Below the pieces are notes generated by a model. That model had not been told where the DNA came from. It searched no databases and saw nothing but the letters and a program-made list of their open reading frames with translations. From NCBI GenBank assembly GCA_029880325.1, contig JAOUOP010000031.1, positions 1 through 64,000 of the forward strand: 64,000 bases of DNA, read 5' to 3'. Source of the stretch: Myxococcales bacterium. GTDB taxonomy: Bacteria > Myxococcota_A > Polyangia > Polyangiales > JAFGIB01. This document shows, piece after piece, positions 1 through 9,687 of this stretch (the stretch's first letter is position 1; each line of letters opens with the position of its first letter). Made by a program: the position numbers and the translations under genes.

Positions 1-126
1 CTACGGCGCCAGCTGCGGCGTCCGGTCCCCTTGAAATACACGGAGTATTCCGGCGGAGGCCGTCCTTGCATCTGGCATCGTATCGACCCCGATCATCGGC
101 TCAGCACTCCCGCCGAGCACATCTAG
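1..126. repeat. Family B CTAG-ended repeat, copy 1 (left end outside window)
   Basis: These 126 bases match the repeat at 56698-56823 with only three mismatches and no gaps, in the same orientation. The complete copy is 168 bp with 21-bp terminal inverted repeats beginning CTAGATGTGCTC; the first 42 bp of this copy would lie left of the window. The element ends in CTAG directly before the GGTGA ribosome binding site of the first gene. It looks like a short non-autonomous mobile repeat (MITE-like); no transposase is encoded. Confidence 0.8.
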
Positions 127-134
127 GTGACCAA

Positions 135-1250
135 ATGAAGCGTCGAGACTTTCTTAAGCAGACAGCCCTGGGCGCTGCGGCCGTGGGTGCGGCCGCCGGC
201 TGCTCGGGTCCCGGCGGCGGTCCCGACGGCAAGGCATCGGGCGGCCCCAAGGCCGGCGGGCGACGGGTGATCTGGCGCCTGGCTTCGAGCTTTCCGCGGG
301 GCCTGGACACGATCTATGGCGGCGCCGAGGTCCTGGCCAAGGAAGTCGAGGCCATGAGCGGCGGCCGCTTCAAGATCCGGCCCTATCCGGCCGGCGAGAT
401 CGTGCCGGGCCTGCAGGTGCTCGACGCCGTGCAGCAGGGCACGGTTCAGGTGGGCCACACCGCCAGTTATTATTACACGGGCAAGAACCCGGCGCTGGCC
501 TTCGACACCTCGCTGCCCTTTGGGCTGTCGGCGCGGCAGCAGGTGGCCTGGATGGAGCAGGGCGGCGGCGCCGAGCTGCTCGATCCGATCTTCGCTGACT
601 TCGGCATCAAGCGCTTTTTGGCCGGTGGCACCGGCGCCCAGATGGGCGGCTGGTTCAACCGCGAGATCACTTCCCCCGAGGATCTGCAGGGCCTGAAGAT
701 GCGTATCCCCGGCCTCGGCGGCGATGTGATGAGCCGGCTCGGGGCCACAGTGCAGGTGCTGGCCGGCGGCGACATCTACCCGGCCCTGGAGCGCGGCGCC
801 ATCGATGCCACCGAGTGGATCGGCCCCTACGACGATGAGAAGCTGGGCTTCCACAAGATCGCCAAGTATTACTATTATCCGGGATGGTGGGAGCCGGGTC
901 CAACTCTGAGTTTCTACGTCGGACGCAAGCAGTGGGAGACGCTCTCGCCGGAGTTTCAGGCGATTTTCTCGGCGGCGACCGCGGTGGCCACGCGCTTCAT
1001 GCAGTCGCGCTACGACGCGCTCAATCCCGCGGCGTTGGTGCGTCTCAAACAGGGCAAGACAGAGCTGCGCGCTTTTCCGGACAGCGTGATGGCCGCCGCC
1101 CGCGAAAAGGCCGAGGCGCTCTTCGAGGAGCAGGCGGCCAAGGACGCCGCCTACCGCAAGATCCTCGAGCCCTGGAAGAAGTTCCGCGAGGAGAGCTTTG
1201 GCTGGTTTGCGACCGCAGAAAAAGCCTACGCGGCCTTCGCCTTCCGCTGA
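135..1250 (+). CDS. TRAP-type transporter substrate-binding protein (DctP family), Tat-exported
   Basis: This 371-residue protein begins with a twin-arginine signal (MKRRDFLKQTALG) that runs into AAAGCSG, so it may be a Tat-exported lipoprotein. The body fits the DctP family: the central GLKMRIPGLGGDVMSRLGA segment and the DATEWIGPYDDEKLGFHKIA segment are typical of binding proteins for organic acids, including 2-oxo acids. I chose the ATG preceded by GGTGA; an earlier in-frame start would be read from the upstream repeat. The membrane subunits of a TRAP transporter are not in the window, so it is either an orphan or its partners lie elsewhere. The ligand cannot be predicted. Family assignment is firm. 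Confidence 0.85.
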   Translation: MKRRDFLKQTALGAAAVGAAAGCSGPGGGPDGKASGGPKAGGRRVIWRLASSFPRGLDTIYGGAEVLAKEVEAMSGGRFKIRPYPAGEIVPGLQVLDAVQQGTVQVGHTASYYYTGKNPALAFDTSLPFGLSARQQVAWMEQGGGAELLDPIFADFGIKRFLAGGTGAQMGGWFNREITSPEDLQGLKMRIPGLGGDVMSRLGATVQVLAGGDIYPALERGAIDATEWIGPYDDEKLGFHKIAKYYYYPGWWEPGPTLSFYVGRKQWETLSPEFQAIFSAATAVATRFMQSRYDALNPAALVRLKQGKTELRAFPDSVMAAAREKAEALFEEQAAKDAAYRKILEPWKKFREESFGWFATAEKAYAAFAFR

Positions 1251-1341
1251 ATCGCCGCTCCGGCACTTGCGCGCGGCGCATGGCTCATTTATGGATAGTC
1301 GGAATGCTTGCTTCCCGCTGTGATTCGTAGAGGAATCGTTC

Positions 1342-2220
1342 TTGCTTGAGGATCTGGAAGCCCTGATCGCCCTGCGCGATCACGACACCATGACCAAGGC
1401 GGCGGCCTCGCTCAGGGTGAGTCAGTCGGCTATCAGCAAACGGGTGGCGAGTCTGTCGCGGGAGCTGGGCGTCGAGCTGCTGCGTCCGGTGGGGCGGCGC
1501 GTGCAGCTCACGCCCTTCGCCGCCGGCCTGGTCGAGCGCACGGCGCCGCTTCTTTCGGAGCTCAAGCGCGCGCTGCGCCCCGAGGACGAGTCCGTAAGCG
1601 GCGAGCTGACGCTGGTGGTCTGTGATTCGGTGCTCAGTTCCTGGGGCCCCCCGTTGCTCGCGGCGCTTGACTCCGCGTTACCCGAGGTGCGGCTGCGCGT
1701 CAGCACGCGGCGCACGACCGCCGCCATCGAGCGGCTGCACGCGGGCGAAGCCATGTTGGGGCTGCTCGCCGGCGCCGTCGAGGCCGGTGATGGGCTGGTG
1801 GTGCAGGGCGTCGCCGGGGAGCCGATGGTGGTGGTGCATGGTCCGGAAGGCGACGCCACCGCTGCCTTGGAAGCCCCGCTGACGCTGATGGCCATCGAAC
1901 GCCATGACGCGACCTGGCACGACCTGGAGCCACAGCTCAAGGCGCTCGAAGCCTCGGGTGGGCCGCGGCTCGAAGTCGGCTCGCGCCTCGACTCGTTCCC
2001 GGCGCTGGTGGCCATGACGCAGGCGGGTTTGGGCGAGGCCCTGGTGCCGCTGGGCACGGCCCAGGCGATGGGCGTGCCGGCCGCGCGCATCCGCAGGCTC
2101 GAAGGCCTCACGCGCAAAATTTCGCTGGTCGGCCGCGCTCGCACCCTCGACGGCGCGCTGCCCGGTATGGTCAGCGCCACCCTCGAACGCCTGCTTCCCG
2201 ACCACCTGCCGCGCATCTGA
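1342..2220 (+). CDS. LysR-family transcriptional regulator
   Basis: 292 residues. The N-terminus is a winged helix-turn-helix of LysR type, with the recognition part MTKAAASLRVSQSAISKRVA near residues 13-32 followed by ELGVELLRP. The rest fits the LysR effector-binding domain, with a C-terminal RKISLVGRARTLDG segment. Translation starts at TTG; an AGAGGAA sequence lies 6-12 bases upstream. The outer-membrane-like gene follows after three bases, so the two are probably co-transcribed and the regulator may respond to something that protein handles. Target genes are unknown. Confidence 0.88.
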   Translation: MLEDLEALIALRDHDTMTKAAASLRVSQSAISKRVASLSRELGVELLRPVGRRVQLTPFAAGLVERTAPLLSELKRALRPEDESVSGELTLVVCDSVLSSWGPPLLAALDSALPEVRLRVSTRRTTAAIERLHAGEAMLGLLAGAVEAGDGLVVQGVAGEPMVVVHGPEGDATAALEAPLTLMAIERHDATWHDLEPQLKALEASGGPRLEVGSRLDSFPALVAMTQAGLGEALVPLGTAQAMGVPAARIRRLEGLTRKISLVGRARTLDGALPGMVSATLERLLPDHLPRI

Positions 2221-2223
2221 ACC

Positions 2224-3648
2224 TTGCCTGCGTTTCCGCACACGCCCAAGCCCTTTTCTTTCGCACCTGCCGCGTTGGCGACCCTGCTGGCCGTGCTCGC
2301 TGTGGTCCTCGGCGCGCCGCCAGCGTTCGGTCAGACCGTGGGAGACAAGCTGCGCGGCCAGGTGCGCGAGGGGCTCGAATCAGAAAAGGAAAAGCGCAAG
2401 CGCAAGAAGCAGCGCAAGCAGGAGCAGGCGGCCGACAAGAAGGAAGTGGTCAAAGAGCCGGCCGAGAAAAAGACGCCCGCGGCGCCGCCGTCCAAGGGCG
2501 GCGACGGCTCGCCGCTCTTTTCCTTCAGCACCGAGGATGATGGCAGCGGCGAAGATTCCGACGCGCCAGCGAAGCCCGAGGGCCCCCCGCTACCGGTTCG
2601 GGTATTCGGCGAGGACTTCATGCTCGACTTGACCCTCGGTTTCGGCGTGCGCGGCTGGCTGCCACAGCAATACGAGGCCATCGATGTCGACGCCGAGCAC
2701 TACTTCACCTTCACCGTCGACGTGAAGGCCAAGCTCTTCGGTTTCTTGAACATTCGCCAGGGCTACTACGAGAGCAATAGCGTCTCGGGTCCGCGCACCG
2801 AAGAGGCCGCCGTGGCCGCGCAGATCGGCAAGTACGCGCCCAAGGCGATCTGGCTGCTAGGCGTCGTCGGCGTGCCCGTCAGCCGCGCCTGGGAGCCCAT
2901 CGTGCGCTACGAGAGCCGCGCCTTCGAAACGCGCGCCCAGCGCAAGCAAGGTGTCACCACCGCCGTGTGCACGATTCCGCGCGACGCCACCCTGATGGTC
3001 GACGGCTGCGAGGGCGAGCTGCTGGACGAGCCGGGCGAGCGGCTCAAGGTCATCAGTGGCTTTGAAACCTTCGTCGCCGGCGTGCGCTACGACCACAGCA
3101 AGCGCTCGGGGGCGGTGGTCAGCAACGAGAAGATCAAGGGCAAGTTCCCGCCCGTCTACGCGGGCGTGGGCCTGATGAGCTACCGCAAGCCCTACCAGTT
3201 GGTCTTCGGCCAGGATGTGATCAGCGATGAGTTTCTCTTCGATGGGCGCTTTCGCGGCGCCGGCCTGGCCCTGGGCACCGAGCTGGGCGGCGGGCTCGAC
3301 AACTACTACGCCAAGATTGACGCCCAGGCCGGGCTCGGGGAGGTGTCGCTGACCGAGGAGCTGACCCTCAGGGAGCTTTTGGGACAGGTCTGCAGCGGAG
3401 CGACCACCGACGTCTGCGTCGAAGACGAGTTTCTGGTGGGCTACGTGCAGGGCACCGCCACCCTGGGCTACCGCTGGCCGCTGATCCGAGTGGCGCCGAC
3501 GCTGATCCTGGAGCCGACGATCAAAGCTGGCGGAGCCAGCTTCTTCCTGGTCGATACCGTGGTCGACGAAGGTGAGGAAGCGACTTCACCCACAGTCAAT
3601 TGGGACTTTCTGTGGTCGGCGCGGATGTCGCTGCTGATCCCGTTTTGA
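2224..3648 (+). CDS. Predicted secreted/outer-membrane beta-barrel-like protein, unknown function
   Basis: 474 residues starting with TTG. A signal peptide is clear (hydrophobic LATLLAVLAVVLG, cleavage likely after APPAFG). It is followed by a highly charged stretch (EKEKRKRKKQRKQEQ, residues 52-66) and an acidic low-complexity linker to about residue 120. From about residue 125 to the end, alternating hydrophobic and aromatic strands and the C-terminal LLIPF ending in Phe suggest a beta-barrel inserted in the outer membrane. No catalytic motif is recognised. It follows the LysR gene closely. The family is unknown to me. Confidence 0.6.
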   Translation: MPAFPHTPKPFSFAPAALATLLAVLAVVLGAPPAFGQTVGDKLRGQVREGLESEKEKRKRKKQRKQEQAADKKEVVKEPAEKKTPAAPPSKGGDGSPLFSFSTEDDGSGEDSDAPAKPEGPPLPVRVFGEDFMLDLTLGFGVRGWLPQQYEAIDVDAEHYFTFTVDVKAKLFGFLNIRQGYYESNSVSGPRTEEAAVAAQIGKYAPKAIWLLGVVGVPVSRAWEPIVRYESRAFETRAQRKQGVTTAVCTIPRDATLMVDGCEGELLDEPGERLKVISGFETFVAGVRYDHSKRSGAVVSNEKIKGKFPPVYAGVGLMSYRKPYQLVFGQDVISDEFLFDGRFRGAGLALGTELGGGLDNYYAKIDAQAGLGEVSLTEELTLRELLGQVCSGATTDVCVEDEFLVGYVQGTATLGYRWPLIRVAPTLILEPTIKAGGASFFLVDTVVDEGEEATSPTVNWDFLWSARMSLLIPF

Positions 3649-3661
3649 GGTGCGCTGAACC

Positions 3662-4804
3662 TCAGGCGGGTCGAAAGCTCGCTTCGTAGTCGGCGTCCTC
3701 GATGGCGTCGGCAGCGGCGCAGACGGTGAGCGCGTCGCGGCAGTCGACCATCACCGCGAGCTCCTCGGTCTTGTCCTGGCCGATGCTCGCCTCGTAACGC
3801 CCCGGGTGGGGGCCGTGGGGCACGCCGCGGGCATGCAGCGTCAGGCTCGCCTGCTCGATGCCCGTGCGCGAGGCGAAGTCACCGCTGACGTAGTAGAGCA
3901 CCTCATCGATGTCCACGGAGGAATGGGGGTACGGCGCCGGAATGGCCTCGGGGTCGAAGTCCAGCAGCCTGGGCACGAAGCTGCAAATCAGGGCCCCATC
4001 GGCTTCGAACGTGCCGTGCGCCGTGGGCGGCAGGTGTACGCTGCCGGTGCGCGGCTGGAAGGCTGCGATGGGAAAGGCCCAGGGGTAGACGCTGCCATCC
4101 CAGCCGACCACGTCGAGGGGGCTTTGGGGTGCGCGGTAGAAGAGCCGCGCGCTGTCTTGCTCGACAGCGATGTCACGCAGGCCCTCGTCGCGCGGGCCCT
4201 CGAAGCGAGGGCGGCGGAAGTCCCGGTGGCAGTAGGGAGCGTCCATGCGCAGCTGGCCCACGTCGTTGCGAAAGGTGCGCGGAATGGCGAGCTTTTGGCA
4301 GCCGAGGTGCAAGAGCATGGGCGCGTCGTTCCAGATGAAGCGATGCAGCACGCCCTTGGGGATGCAGACGTAGTCGTGGGCGGCGATGTCCAGGTCGCCG
4401 AAGACGCTGCGCAGGGTGCCGCTGCCGCTGTGCACGAAGAGCAAGAGGTCGTGACGGGCTTCGATGCGGTAGTGGGCATCGTCGGCCTGGGGGTTCCAGA
4501 TGCCGAGCTTGAGCACCGCGTTGGTGAGCAGGGGGCTCGGTTCGCCGGCGGCGTTGGCTGTGAGCTTGGCGCAGCGAAAGTGCCGCCTGATCCGCGGTGC
4601 GCCCGCACTCGGTGCAACCGCTGCCCGCGCCTCGCTGCGCTCGAAACACAGGGCCTGGGGCCGCTCCAGATGGTAGAGGATGCTGTAGGCGCCGTCGAAG
4701 CCCTCGCGCGTCAGGCAGTGCTCGTAGCGCAGGGCGCCGCCTTCGCCGCGCAAGGCCAGGTGGTGCTTGCGCGACAGCTCGCCGACGGCCATGCGTTCGA
4801 GCAT
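3662..4804 (-). CDS. hmgA: Homogentisate 1,2-dioxygenase
   Basis: 380 residues; opens the homogentisate ring to maleylacetoacetate in the cytosol. The cupin-like core is visible in LFVHSGSGTLRSVFGDLDI and YVCIPKGVLHRF, and the iron-site region in DEVLYYVSGDF and LTLHARGVPHGPHPG, which match the dioxygenase family. It is the last gene of the aromatic catabolic operon; its ATG overlaps the hpd stop by one base (TGATG), so translation is coupled. The length is a little shorter than the eukaryotic-type enzyme (about 430-445) but normal for the shorter bacterial branch. Confidence 0.88.
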   Translation of the reverse strand: MLERMAVGELSRKHHLALRGEGGALRYEHCLTREGFDGAYSILYHLERPQALCFERSEARAAVAPSAGAPRIRRHFRCAKLTANAAGEPSPLLTNAVLKLGIWNPQADDAHYRIEARHDLLLFVHSGSGTLRSVFGDLDIAAHDYVCIPKGVLHRFIWNDAPMLLHLGCQKLAIPRTFRNDVGQLRMDAPYCHRDFRRPRFEGPRDEGLRDIAVEQDSARLFYRAPQSPLDVVGWDGSVYPWAFPIAAFQPRTGSVHLPPTAHGTFEADGALICSFVPRLLDFDPEAIPAPYPHSSVDIDEVLYYVSGDFASRTGIEQASLTLHARGVPHGPHPGRYEASIGQDKTEELAVMVDCRDALTVCAAADAIEDADYEASFRPA

Positions 4805-5964
4805 CAGCCCGACTTCCTGGGCGGATTGGGGGCTTGCTGGTCGCGCTCGATGCTCTCGAAGAGGGCGCGAAAGTTGCCGGCGCCGAAACCCTCATCGCCC
4901 TTGCGCTCGATGATTTCGAAAAAGAAGGGACCGGCGTCGGCGGCGCCATAGAGGCCGGCCGAGTCTTTCAGGAAGATCTGCAGCAGGTACTGGCCGGGGC
5001 CGGCGCCGTCGACCAGGATCTCGAGCCGCTCGAGCACGGCCGGGTCTTCTTCCAGCTCGACGCCGAGGCGCTCGAGGCGTCTGGGCAGGGCTTCGTAATA
5101 ACTGTGGGGTGTGGGCATGAACTCCACGCCGCGGGCGCGCAGGGTCTCCACCGTCCCGATGATGTCGGGAGTCGAGAGGGCCGCGTGTTGCACGCCGTCG
5201 CCCCGGTGCTGCTCGGTGAAGATGTTGATCTGCGAGGACTTGAAATAGGGACGGTAGGGCTCGTTATTGGCGAGCTTGATGCCGCTATTGGGATCCCACA
5301 TCACCTTGGAGCGTAGCCCCGAGCCCTCGTGCACGCGGTAGCCGGCCACGTCGCTGGTGTGAAACTCCACCTCCCACAGCTGCTCGAAACCCATCACGCG
5401 CTCGAGCCACAAAAGCGCCGGCGCCATGGTCTGAAAGTTCGAGGTAATGTGATCGATGTGGTCGAAGCCCAGACTGTTTTTGCCGCCCTTGGGGCTTTGG
5501 TAGCACTCCATGCCGGCAAAAAGCCCGCGGTAGCCGCGGCGCTCCACGAAGCGGAAGGTGGTGTCGCCGAAGGGGGTGGTAATCGAAAAGGTCGCGAGCG
5601 TGCCGCTGTCGTCCTGGTGTTGCTGGACTTCGGTGATGGGCGTACCGCCGCAGCCTTCGAGCACCTCGAAGGCCCGGCGGGCGTCTTCGACCTCGAAGCT
5701 GACGGTGCCGATTCCGTCGGGATGCTTTTGGAGGTAACGCTCGGCGCGACCGCCGCTGCCCAGCGGGCTCGAGCAGGTGATCACGATGTCGCCGGCGCCA
5801 AAGACCAGCGAACGCTGGCGGCCCTTTTCCTCCAGCTCGGCGCTGCTCTTGCCGATCTCCTCGAAGTCGAGGCGTTCGATGTAGAAGCGCCGGCTGCGCT
5901 CCAGGTCGCGCACGTAGTAGTGCAAACCCAAAAGTCCCTTGATGCCGAGCTTTCCCATCTGCAT
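4804..5964 (-). CDS. hpd: 4-Hydroxyphenylpyruvate dioxygenase
   Basis: 386 residues; converts 4-hydroxyphenylpyruvate to homogentisate with Fe(II). Two vicinal-oxygen-chelate domains are present: an N-terminal one starting GLLGLHYYVRDLERSRRFY and a C-terminal catalytic one. The three expected metal ligands are visible as the His of FDHIDHITSN, the His of QHAALSTPDI and the Glu of FFEIIERKG. A second in-frame ATG lies two codons downstream. It sits between maiA (30-base gap) and hmgA (1-base overlap). Confidence 0.92.
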   Translation of the reverse strand: MQMGKLGIKGLLGLHYYVRDLERSRRFYIERLDFEEIGKSSAELEEKGRQRSLVFGAGDIVITCSSPLGSGGRAERYLQKHPDGIGTVSFEVEDARRAFEVLEGCGGTPITEVQQHQDDSGTLATFSITTPFGDTTFRFVERRGYRGLFAGMECYQSPKGGKNSLGFDHIDHITSNFQTMAPALLWLERVMGFEQLWEVEFHTSDVAGYRVHEGSGLRSKVMWDPNSGIKLANNEPYRPYFKSSQINIFTEQHRGDGVQHAALSTPDIIGTVETLRARGVEFMPTPHSYYEALPRRLERLGVELEEDPAVLERLEILVDGAGPGQYLLQIFLKDSAGLYGAADAGPFFFEIIERKGDEGFGAGNFRALFESIERDQQAPNPPRKSG

Positions 5965-5994
5965 GACAGCCTCCTCAGGTACTCTCCCCGGTGT

Positions 5995-6672
5995 TCATGA
6001 CCGCTCCGTGCCCGCCGAGGGAGCGTCGGGTTGACGGTCAGGGTGGGCGGCGGCGAAATCCGGTCGCGCGCTGGCGCGTTCTTCGACCGCCAGCAATGTC
6101 CCGAGGCCCGACAGCTCCACGCCGTAGCGCCGGGCGTTGTAGAGCTGGGGCAGGAGAAAGGCGTCTGCCAGGCTGGGCTCCGCACCCACGCAATAGCCCT
6201 GGCCCCGTTCGCGCACGCGGGCCTCCACCGCTTCGAGGCCCGAGGCGATGGCCTGGCGCGCGAAGGCCGTGGCCGCTCCGTCGCCGCCGAGCCGGCGCAG
6301 CTCGGCGGTGATGCTGAGGTTCTGCAGCGGCTGCACACCCGAGGCGATGATCTCGACGATCTCGCGCACCCGCGCGCGGTCCAGGGGGTCCTGGGGCAAG
6401 AGCGCGGGGCTCGGGTACAGCTCCTCGAGCAGCTCCACGATCGCCACCGATTGACCCAAGCGCAAGAGGCCGGAGCCCCGTGCCGGCTCCATCTCTATCT
6501 CCAGCACCGGCACCTGGCGCATGGCATTGATGACGCCGAAGTCGGGTGCTTTTTGGGCGTCGTGGCCTGGCTGGATGTCGACCGCCACGTATTGGTAGTC
6601 CAGACCCTTGTAGGCCAGCGCGATGCGCACGCGCCAGGCCGAGCTCGAGCGCCAATAGGAGTAGAGCTTCAC
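5995..6672 (-). CDS. maiA: Maleylacetoacetate isomerase (zeta-class GST fold)
   Basis: 225 residues; isomerises maleylacetoacetate to fumarylacetoacetate using glutathione. The zeta-GST signature is present at the N-terminus (YSYWRSSSAWRVRIAL, residues 4-19), with the thioredoxin-like domain running to about residue 85 (QVPVLEIE; LGQSVAIVELLEE) and an all-helical C-terminal domain. Its start overlaps the fahA stop by four bases (ATGA), tying it to the same operon. Confidence 0.88.
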   Translation of the reverse strand: MKLYSYWRSSSAWRVRIALAYKGLDYQYVAVDIQPGHDAQKAPDFGVINAMRQVPVLEIEMEPARGSGLLRLGQSVAIVELLEELYPSPALLPQDPLDRARVREIVEIIASGVQPLQNLSITAELRRLGGDGAATAFARQAIASGLEAVEARVRERGQGYCVGAEPSLADAFLLPQLYNARRYGVELSGLGTLLAVEERASARPDFAAAHPDRQPDAPSAGTERS

Positions 6673-7640
6673 GCCACCACCTCCTGCTCGATGGCGCCGA
6701 AGAGGCTGCTGCCATCGGGGTGCAACATCTCGATGCGCACGCGATCGCCGGCGCGCAAAAAGGGCGTGCGCGGGGCGCCGTACTCGAGCAGCTCGCGCAT
6801 GCGCAACTCCGCCAGACAGGCTACGCCGCGCGCGGGGTCGTCATTGGAGACCGTGCCGCTTCCGACAATGGTACCGGCGGCGAAGGCGCGGGTCTGGCAA
6901 ATGTGGGCGATCAAATCGAAGAATGAAAAGTGCATGGCTTCGGCGTTGGGCTGGCCGATCAGCTCGTCGTTGCGGTAGCAGTGCAGGGGCAGGTGAACGC
7001 GGCCCTCGCGATAAGCATCGCCGAGTTCGTCGGGGGTGATGGCGAAGGGCGAAAAGGCGCTGGCCGGCTTTGAACAGAAGAAGCCAAAGCCCTTTTCGAG
7101 TTCGGCGGGAACCAGGCTCCGGTAGGTCACGTCGTTGACCAGCATGAAAAGCTTCACGCAGCTCCGGGCTTCGCGGGCGTCGGTGCCGCGCGGGGTATCG
7201 CCGAGGATCACGGCGATTTCGCCCTCCAGGTCCAGGCCCTGCTCGCTGTCGCCCAGGTGCAGCGGCGCCTGCGGCGACAGCAGCACCGACGAGCCGCCCT
7301 GGTAGACCAGCGGCTCGGTGTAGAGCGTTGGCGGAGGCTCGGCGCCGCGGGCCTTGCGTACCAAAAGGATATGGCTAAGAAAGGCCGATCCGTCGACCCA
7401 TTCGTAGGCGCGCGGAAGCGGAGCGCACAGGGAACTGACCTGCAGTGCTTCGCCCGCGATGCTGCCACTGTCGAGCTCGCGGGCGCGCGCCTGCAGGACC
7501 GGCTCGAGGGCATCCCAATCGTCGAGGGCAGCTTGCAGCGAGGGAGCGATGTCGCTGGCGTCGGCGGCGCGGCTGCCATCGCGATTGACCACGCGCAGGG
7601 CGCCGTCGCGTGAGCCGTCGTCGAAGCTGGCGAGCTTCAT
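6669..7640 (-). CDS. fahA: Fumarylacetoacetate hydrolase family protein
   Basis: 323 residues; cleaves fumarylacetoacetate to fumarate and acetoacetate, the final step of tyrosine breakdown. The metal-binding region GLDLEGEIAVILGD and the GTVSNDDPARG motif are typical of the FAH fold. An AGGAGG ribosome binding site lies four bases before the chosen ATG, which also overlaps the phhA stop (ATGA). The frame is open 63 codons further upstream, but that stretch is antisense-like sequence inside phhA and is not counted. Confidence 0.88.
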   Translation of the reverse strand: MKLASFDDGSRDGALRVVNRDGSRAADASDIAPSLQAALDDWDALEPVLQARARELDSGSIAGEALQVSSLCAPLPRAYEWVDGSAFLSHILLVRKARGAEPPPTLYTEPLVYQGGSSVLLSPQAPLHLGDSEQGLDLEGEIAVILGDTPRGTDAREARSCVKLFMLVNDVTYRSLVPAELEKGFGFFCSKPASAFSPFAITPDELGDAYREGRVHLPLHCYRNDELIGQPNAEAMHFSFFDLIAHICQTRAFAAGTIVGSGTVSNDDPARGVACLAELRMRELLEYGAPRTPFLRAGDRVRIEMLHPDGSSLFGAIEQEVVA

Positions 7641-9373
7641 GGGGCCTCCTGTGCGGAATCGTTGTCGGTTGCGGTCAAGGCGCGCACATAGCTGAGGCCG
7701 GTGGCGATCGGCTCGCGGCCGCCGTAGCGCAGCTCGAGGCGCTCCAGATCTTCGGTGAGGCGCCCTTGCATGGCGGGGCCCTCGCCGGCCTTGACCAGAC
7801 TCTCGAGCAGGTTGAAGCGCAAGAGCCACTCGTCAGGATAGGCCGCGTCGAGGCGTTCGACCAGCTTTGCGCAGGCGCAGCGAAGTTCACGGCCGCCAAG
7901 GTTGTGAAAGGCGCCCAATGCGCGCTCATAGAGTTCGAGCATCTCGCGCTGGGCTGCGTCGAAGTCTCGCGGCTTGGGCACGCGCCTGCCGGACGCTTCG
8001 GTCTCCGGCTCATGGCCCTCGGCAGCGCCAGCCCAGACCGCATCCACCGCAGTGGCCAACAGCAGCGGCTGCAGCTTCGCGCGCCGCAAACGGCCGGAAG
8101 GCTCGCGAAGCTCGAAGTCTTCGAGCGAAATGCATGCCAGGTGGCCACCCCGTTCGAGGGCTGTCTGCACCCGGCCGCGCAGCTCGACGCCAGCAGCCGT
8201 GCGCAACGCGAGCCGCCCCTGGGCATCGGTGTGGCGGGCGATGATGGCAGTGTCCAGGGCCGACAGGGGCGTGCCATCATCGAGAGTTCCAAGCGGCAAC
8301 ATGTAGCCTTGACTGCGAGGCAACTCATCGACGACGCGCTCGTTTTCGGCGATCGTGCACTCGCCGTCCAGCTCGACCAGGTAGGCGGCGTCTTGATGCA
8401 CGTGCAGCGCCTTGACCCGACCGCATAGGGAGAGGCCGCAGTCGAGGGCGAGCGTGGCCAGCTCAGCGCTGGCTTCGGCGACTTGCAGGCCACCACGGCC
8501 ACCCTGGCGCTGGCTGAGACCGCCGGCCACCTCCTCGAGCACGGCCTCGAGATGGGCGAAGTCCTCGGCCACGAAGAGCTGGGGTTGGGCGCGGGTGATG
8601 TTGTAGCTCACCTCGATGCAGTCCCTGCCCAGGCGGCGCTTTTCGACCTCGGGGCCGAGGCAGAAATGGCCCTCGCCGATGGAGGAAAGAAGTCCGGCGC
8701 CGTAGAGCCGGGGCCGCTCGAGACTGCCGACCAGGCCGTACTCCACCGTCCACCAGTAGAGGCGCGCCAATCGTGCCGCCTCGCTCGGCTCGGGACTCTT
8801 GCGTGCAAGCGCTGCGAAGGCCGCTTCGGCGCGGGCAATCGCCTCCGGGGTGCTGGCGGGATCCTCTTTGAGTTCCGACAGGTCGTAGATCGCGCGATAC
8901 AACTTTCGGTCATACTCGCTGGCGAAGGCGCGGCGCCCCACGCGACCGATGCCGCGCAAAAAGCGCGCGTAGTCCGCATCGGCCAGGAAGGGCGCGTGAC
9001 CGGCCGCCTCGTGGATGATGTCGGGGGCTGGCGTATACGTTAGATGCCCGCTGACACGGATGTCGGCGGCCACCGCCAGCACCGAAGCCGCCTGCATCGC
9101 CTGAAAAGCGCGCGGTGGAATGAAGCCATCGACGCATACCGCTGACCAACCCAGCTCCTGCAGCCGGGCATCCATCTCATCGATGCGCGCGATGCGATCG
9201 GGCGCGATGCCCACGGTCTCGAAGCCCGCAGCGTAGGCCCTATGTGCGGTGCGCAACAGGCGCGCGTGGGTCTGCATCACCACGAAGCGCCACACCGCCT
9301 GATCCTGCACGGTGTATTGGCTGTAGTCCTGTTCGACTACGAGATTGCGAAGATGGGGCGGGACAGAAGCCAT
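7637..9373 (-). CDS. phhA: Aromatic amino acid (phenylalanine 4-) hydroxylase, long form
   Basis: 578 residues; hydroxylates phenylalanine to tyrosine using a pterin and non-haem iron. The iron ligands are visible: HEAAGH at residues 121-126 and the Glu of WWTVEYG at 211. The catalytic domain occupies about residues 1-290; the remaining ~290 residues are an extra C-terminal region also seen in the long bacterial enzymes, with no motif I can name. This is the first gene of a five-gene operon (phhA-fahA-maiA-hpd-hmgA) that covers phenylalanine to fumarate plus acetoacetate apart from the transaminase. Confidence 0.88.
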   Translation of the reverse strand: MASVPPHLRNLVVEQDYSQYTVQDQAVWRFVVMQTHARLLRTAHRAYAAGFETVGIAPDRIARIDEMDARLQELGWSAVCVDGFIPPRAFQAMQAASVLAVAADIRVSGHLTYTPAPDIIHEAAGHAPFLADADYARFLRGIGRVGRRAFASEYDRKLYRAIYDLSELKEDPASTPEAIARAEAAFAALARKSPEPSEAARLARLYWWTVEYGLVGSLERPRLYGAGLLSSIGEGHFCLGPEVEKRRLGRDCIEVSYNITRAQPQLFVAEDFAHLEAVLEEVAGGLSQRQGGRGGLQVAEASAELATLALDCGLSLCGRVKALHVHQDAAYLVELDGECTIAENERVVDELPRSQGYMLPLGTLDDGTPLSALDTAIIARHTDAQGRLALRTAAGVELRGRVQTALERGGHLACISLEDFELREPSGRLRRAKLQPLLLATAVDAVWAGAAEGHEPETEASGRRVPKPRDFDAAQREMLELYERALGAFHNLGGRELRCACAKLVERLDAAYPDEWLLRFNLLESLVKAGEGPAMQGRLTEDLERLELRYGGREPIATGLSYVRALTATDNDSAQEAP

Positions 9374-9687
9374 GGACGCGCCTGGGGATCATTGTAGCGC
9401 GTGTGGTCGCTGGGGGCTTTCGGCGGGTTTGGGCCAGAGCAATAGGCGCGTTCGGGTGGGGTAGTGGGGTGGCGTGTAGGTGTTTCTCGGTTGCTTTGCA
9501 GTGAAGTCCTGGCCTCGTGCGGGTCGGGCGGTGCGTTCGGCTGCCGTACGGGTCAGACACCGCTCAAGCTGATGTCCGGAAAGGTGTCGCGCTCGCTGGT
9601 GGTGCCGTCAAAATCGACGCGGGCGTGGGCAGCTCGTCAAACCAACGGCGTTGGCGACAGGCCACCCCGCCCCCGTCTTCGATGGCC
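9374..9687. other. Intergenic region upstream of phhA, no gene seen
   Basis: This 314-base region separates the phhA start from the stop codon of the ABC permease, both on the minus strand. It must hold the promoter of the aromatic catabolic operon, but I find no convincing -35/-10 pair or operator. Short frames through it lack homology and are treated as noise. Confidence 0.5.
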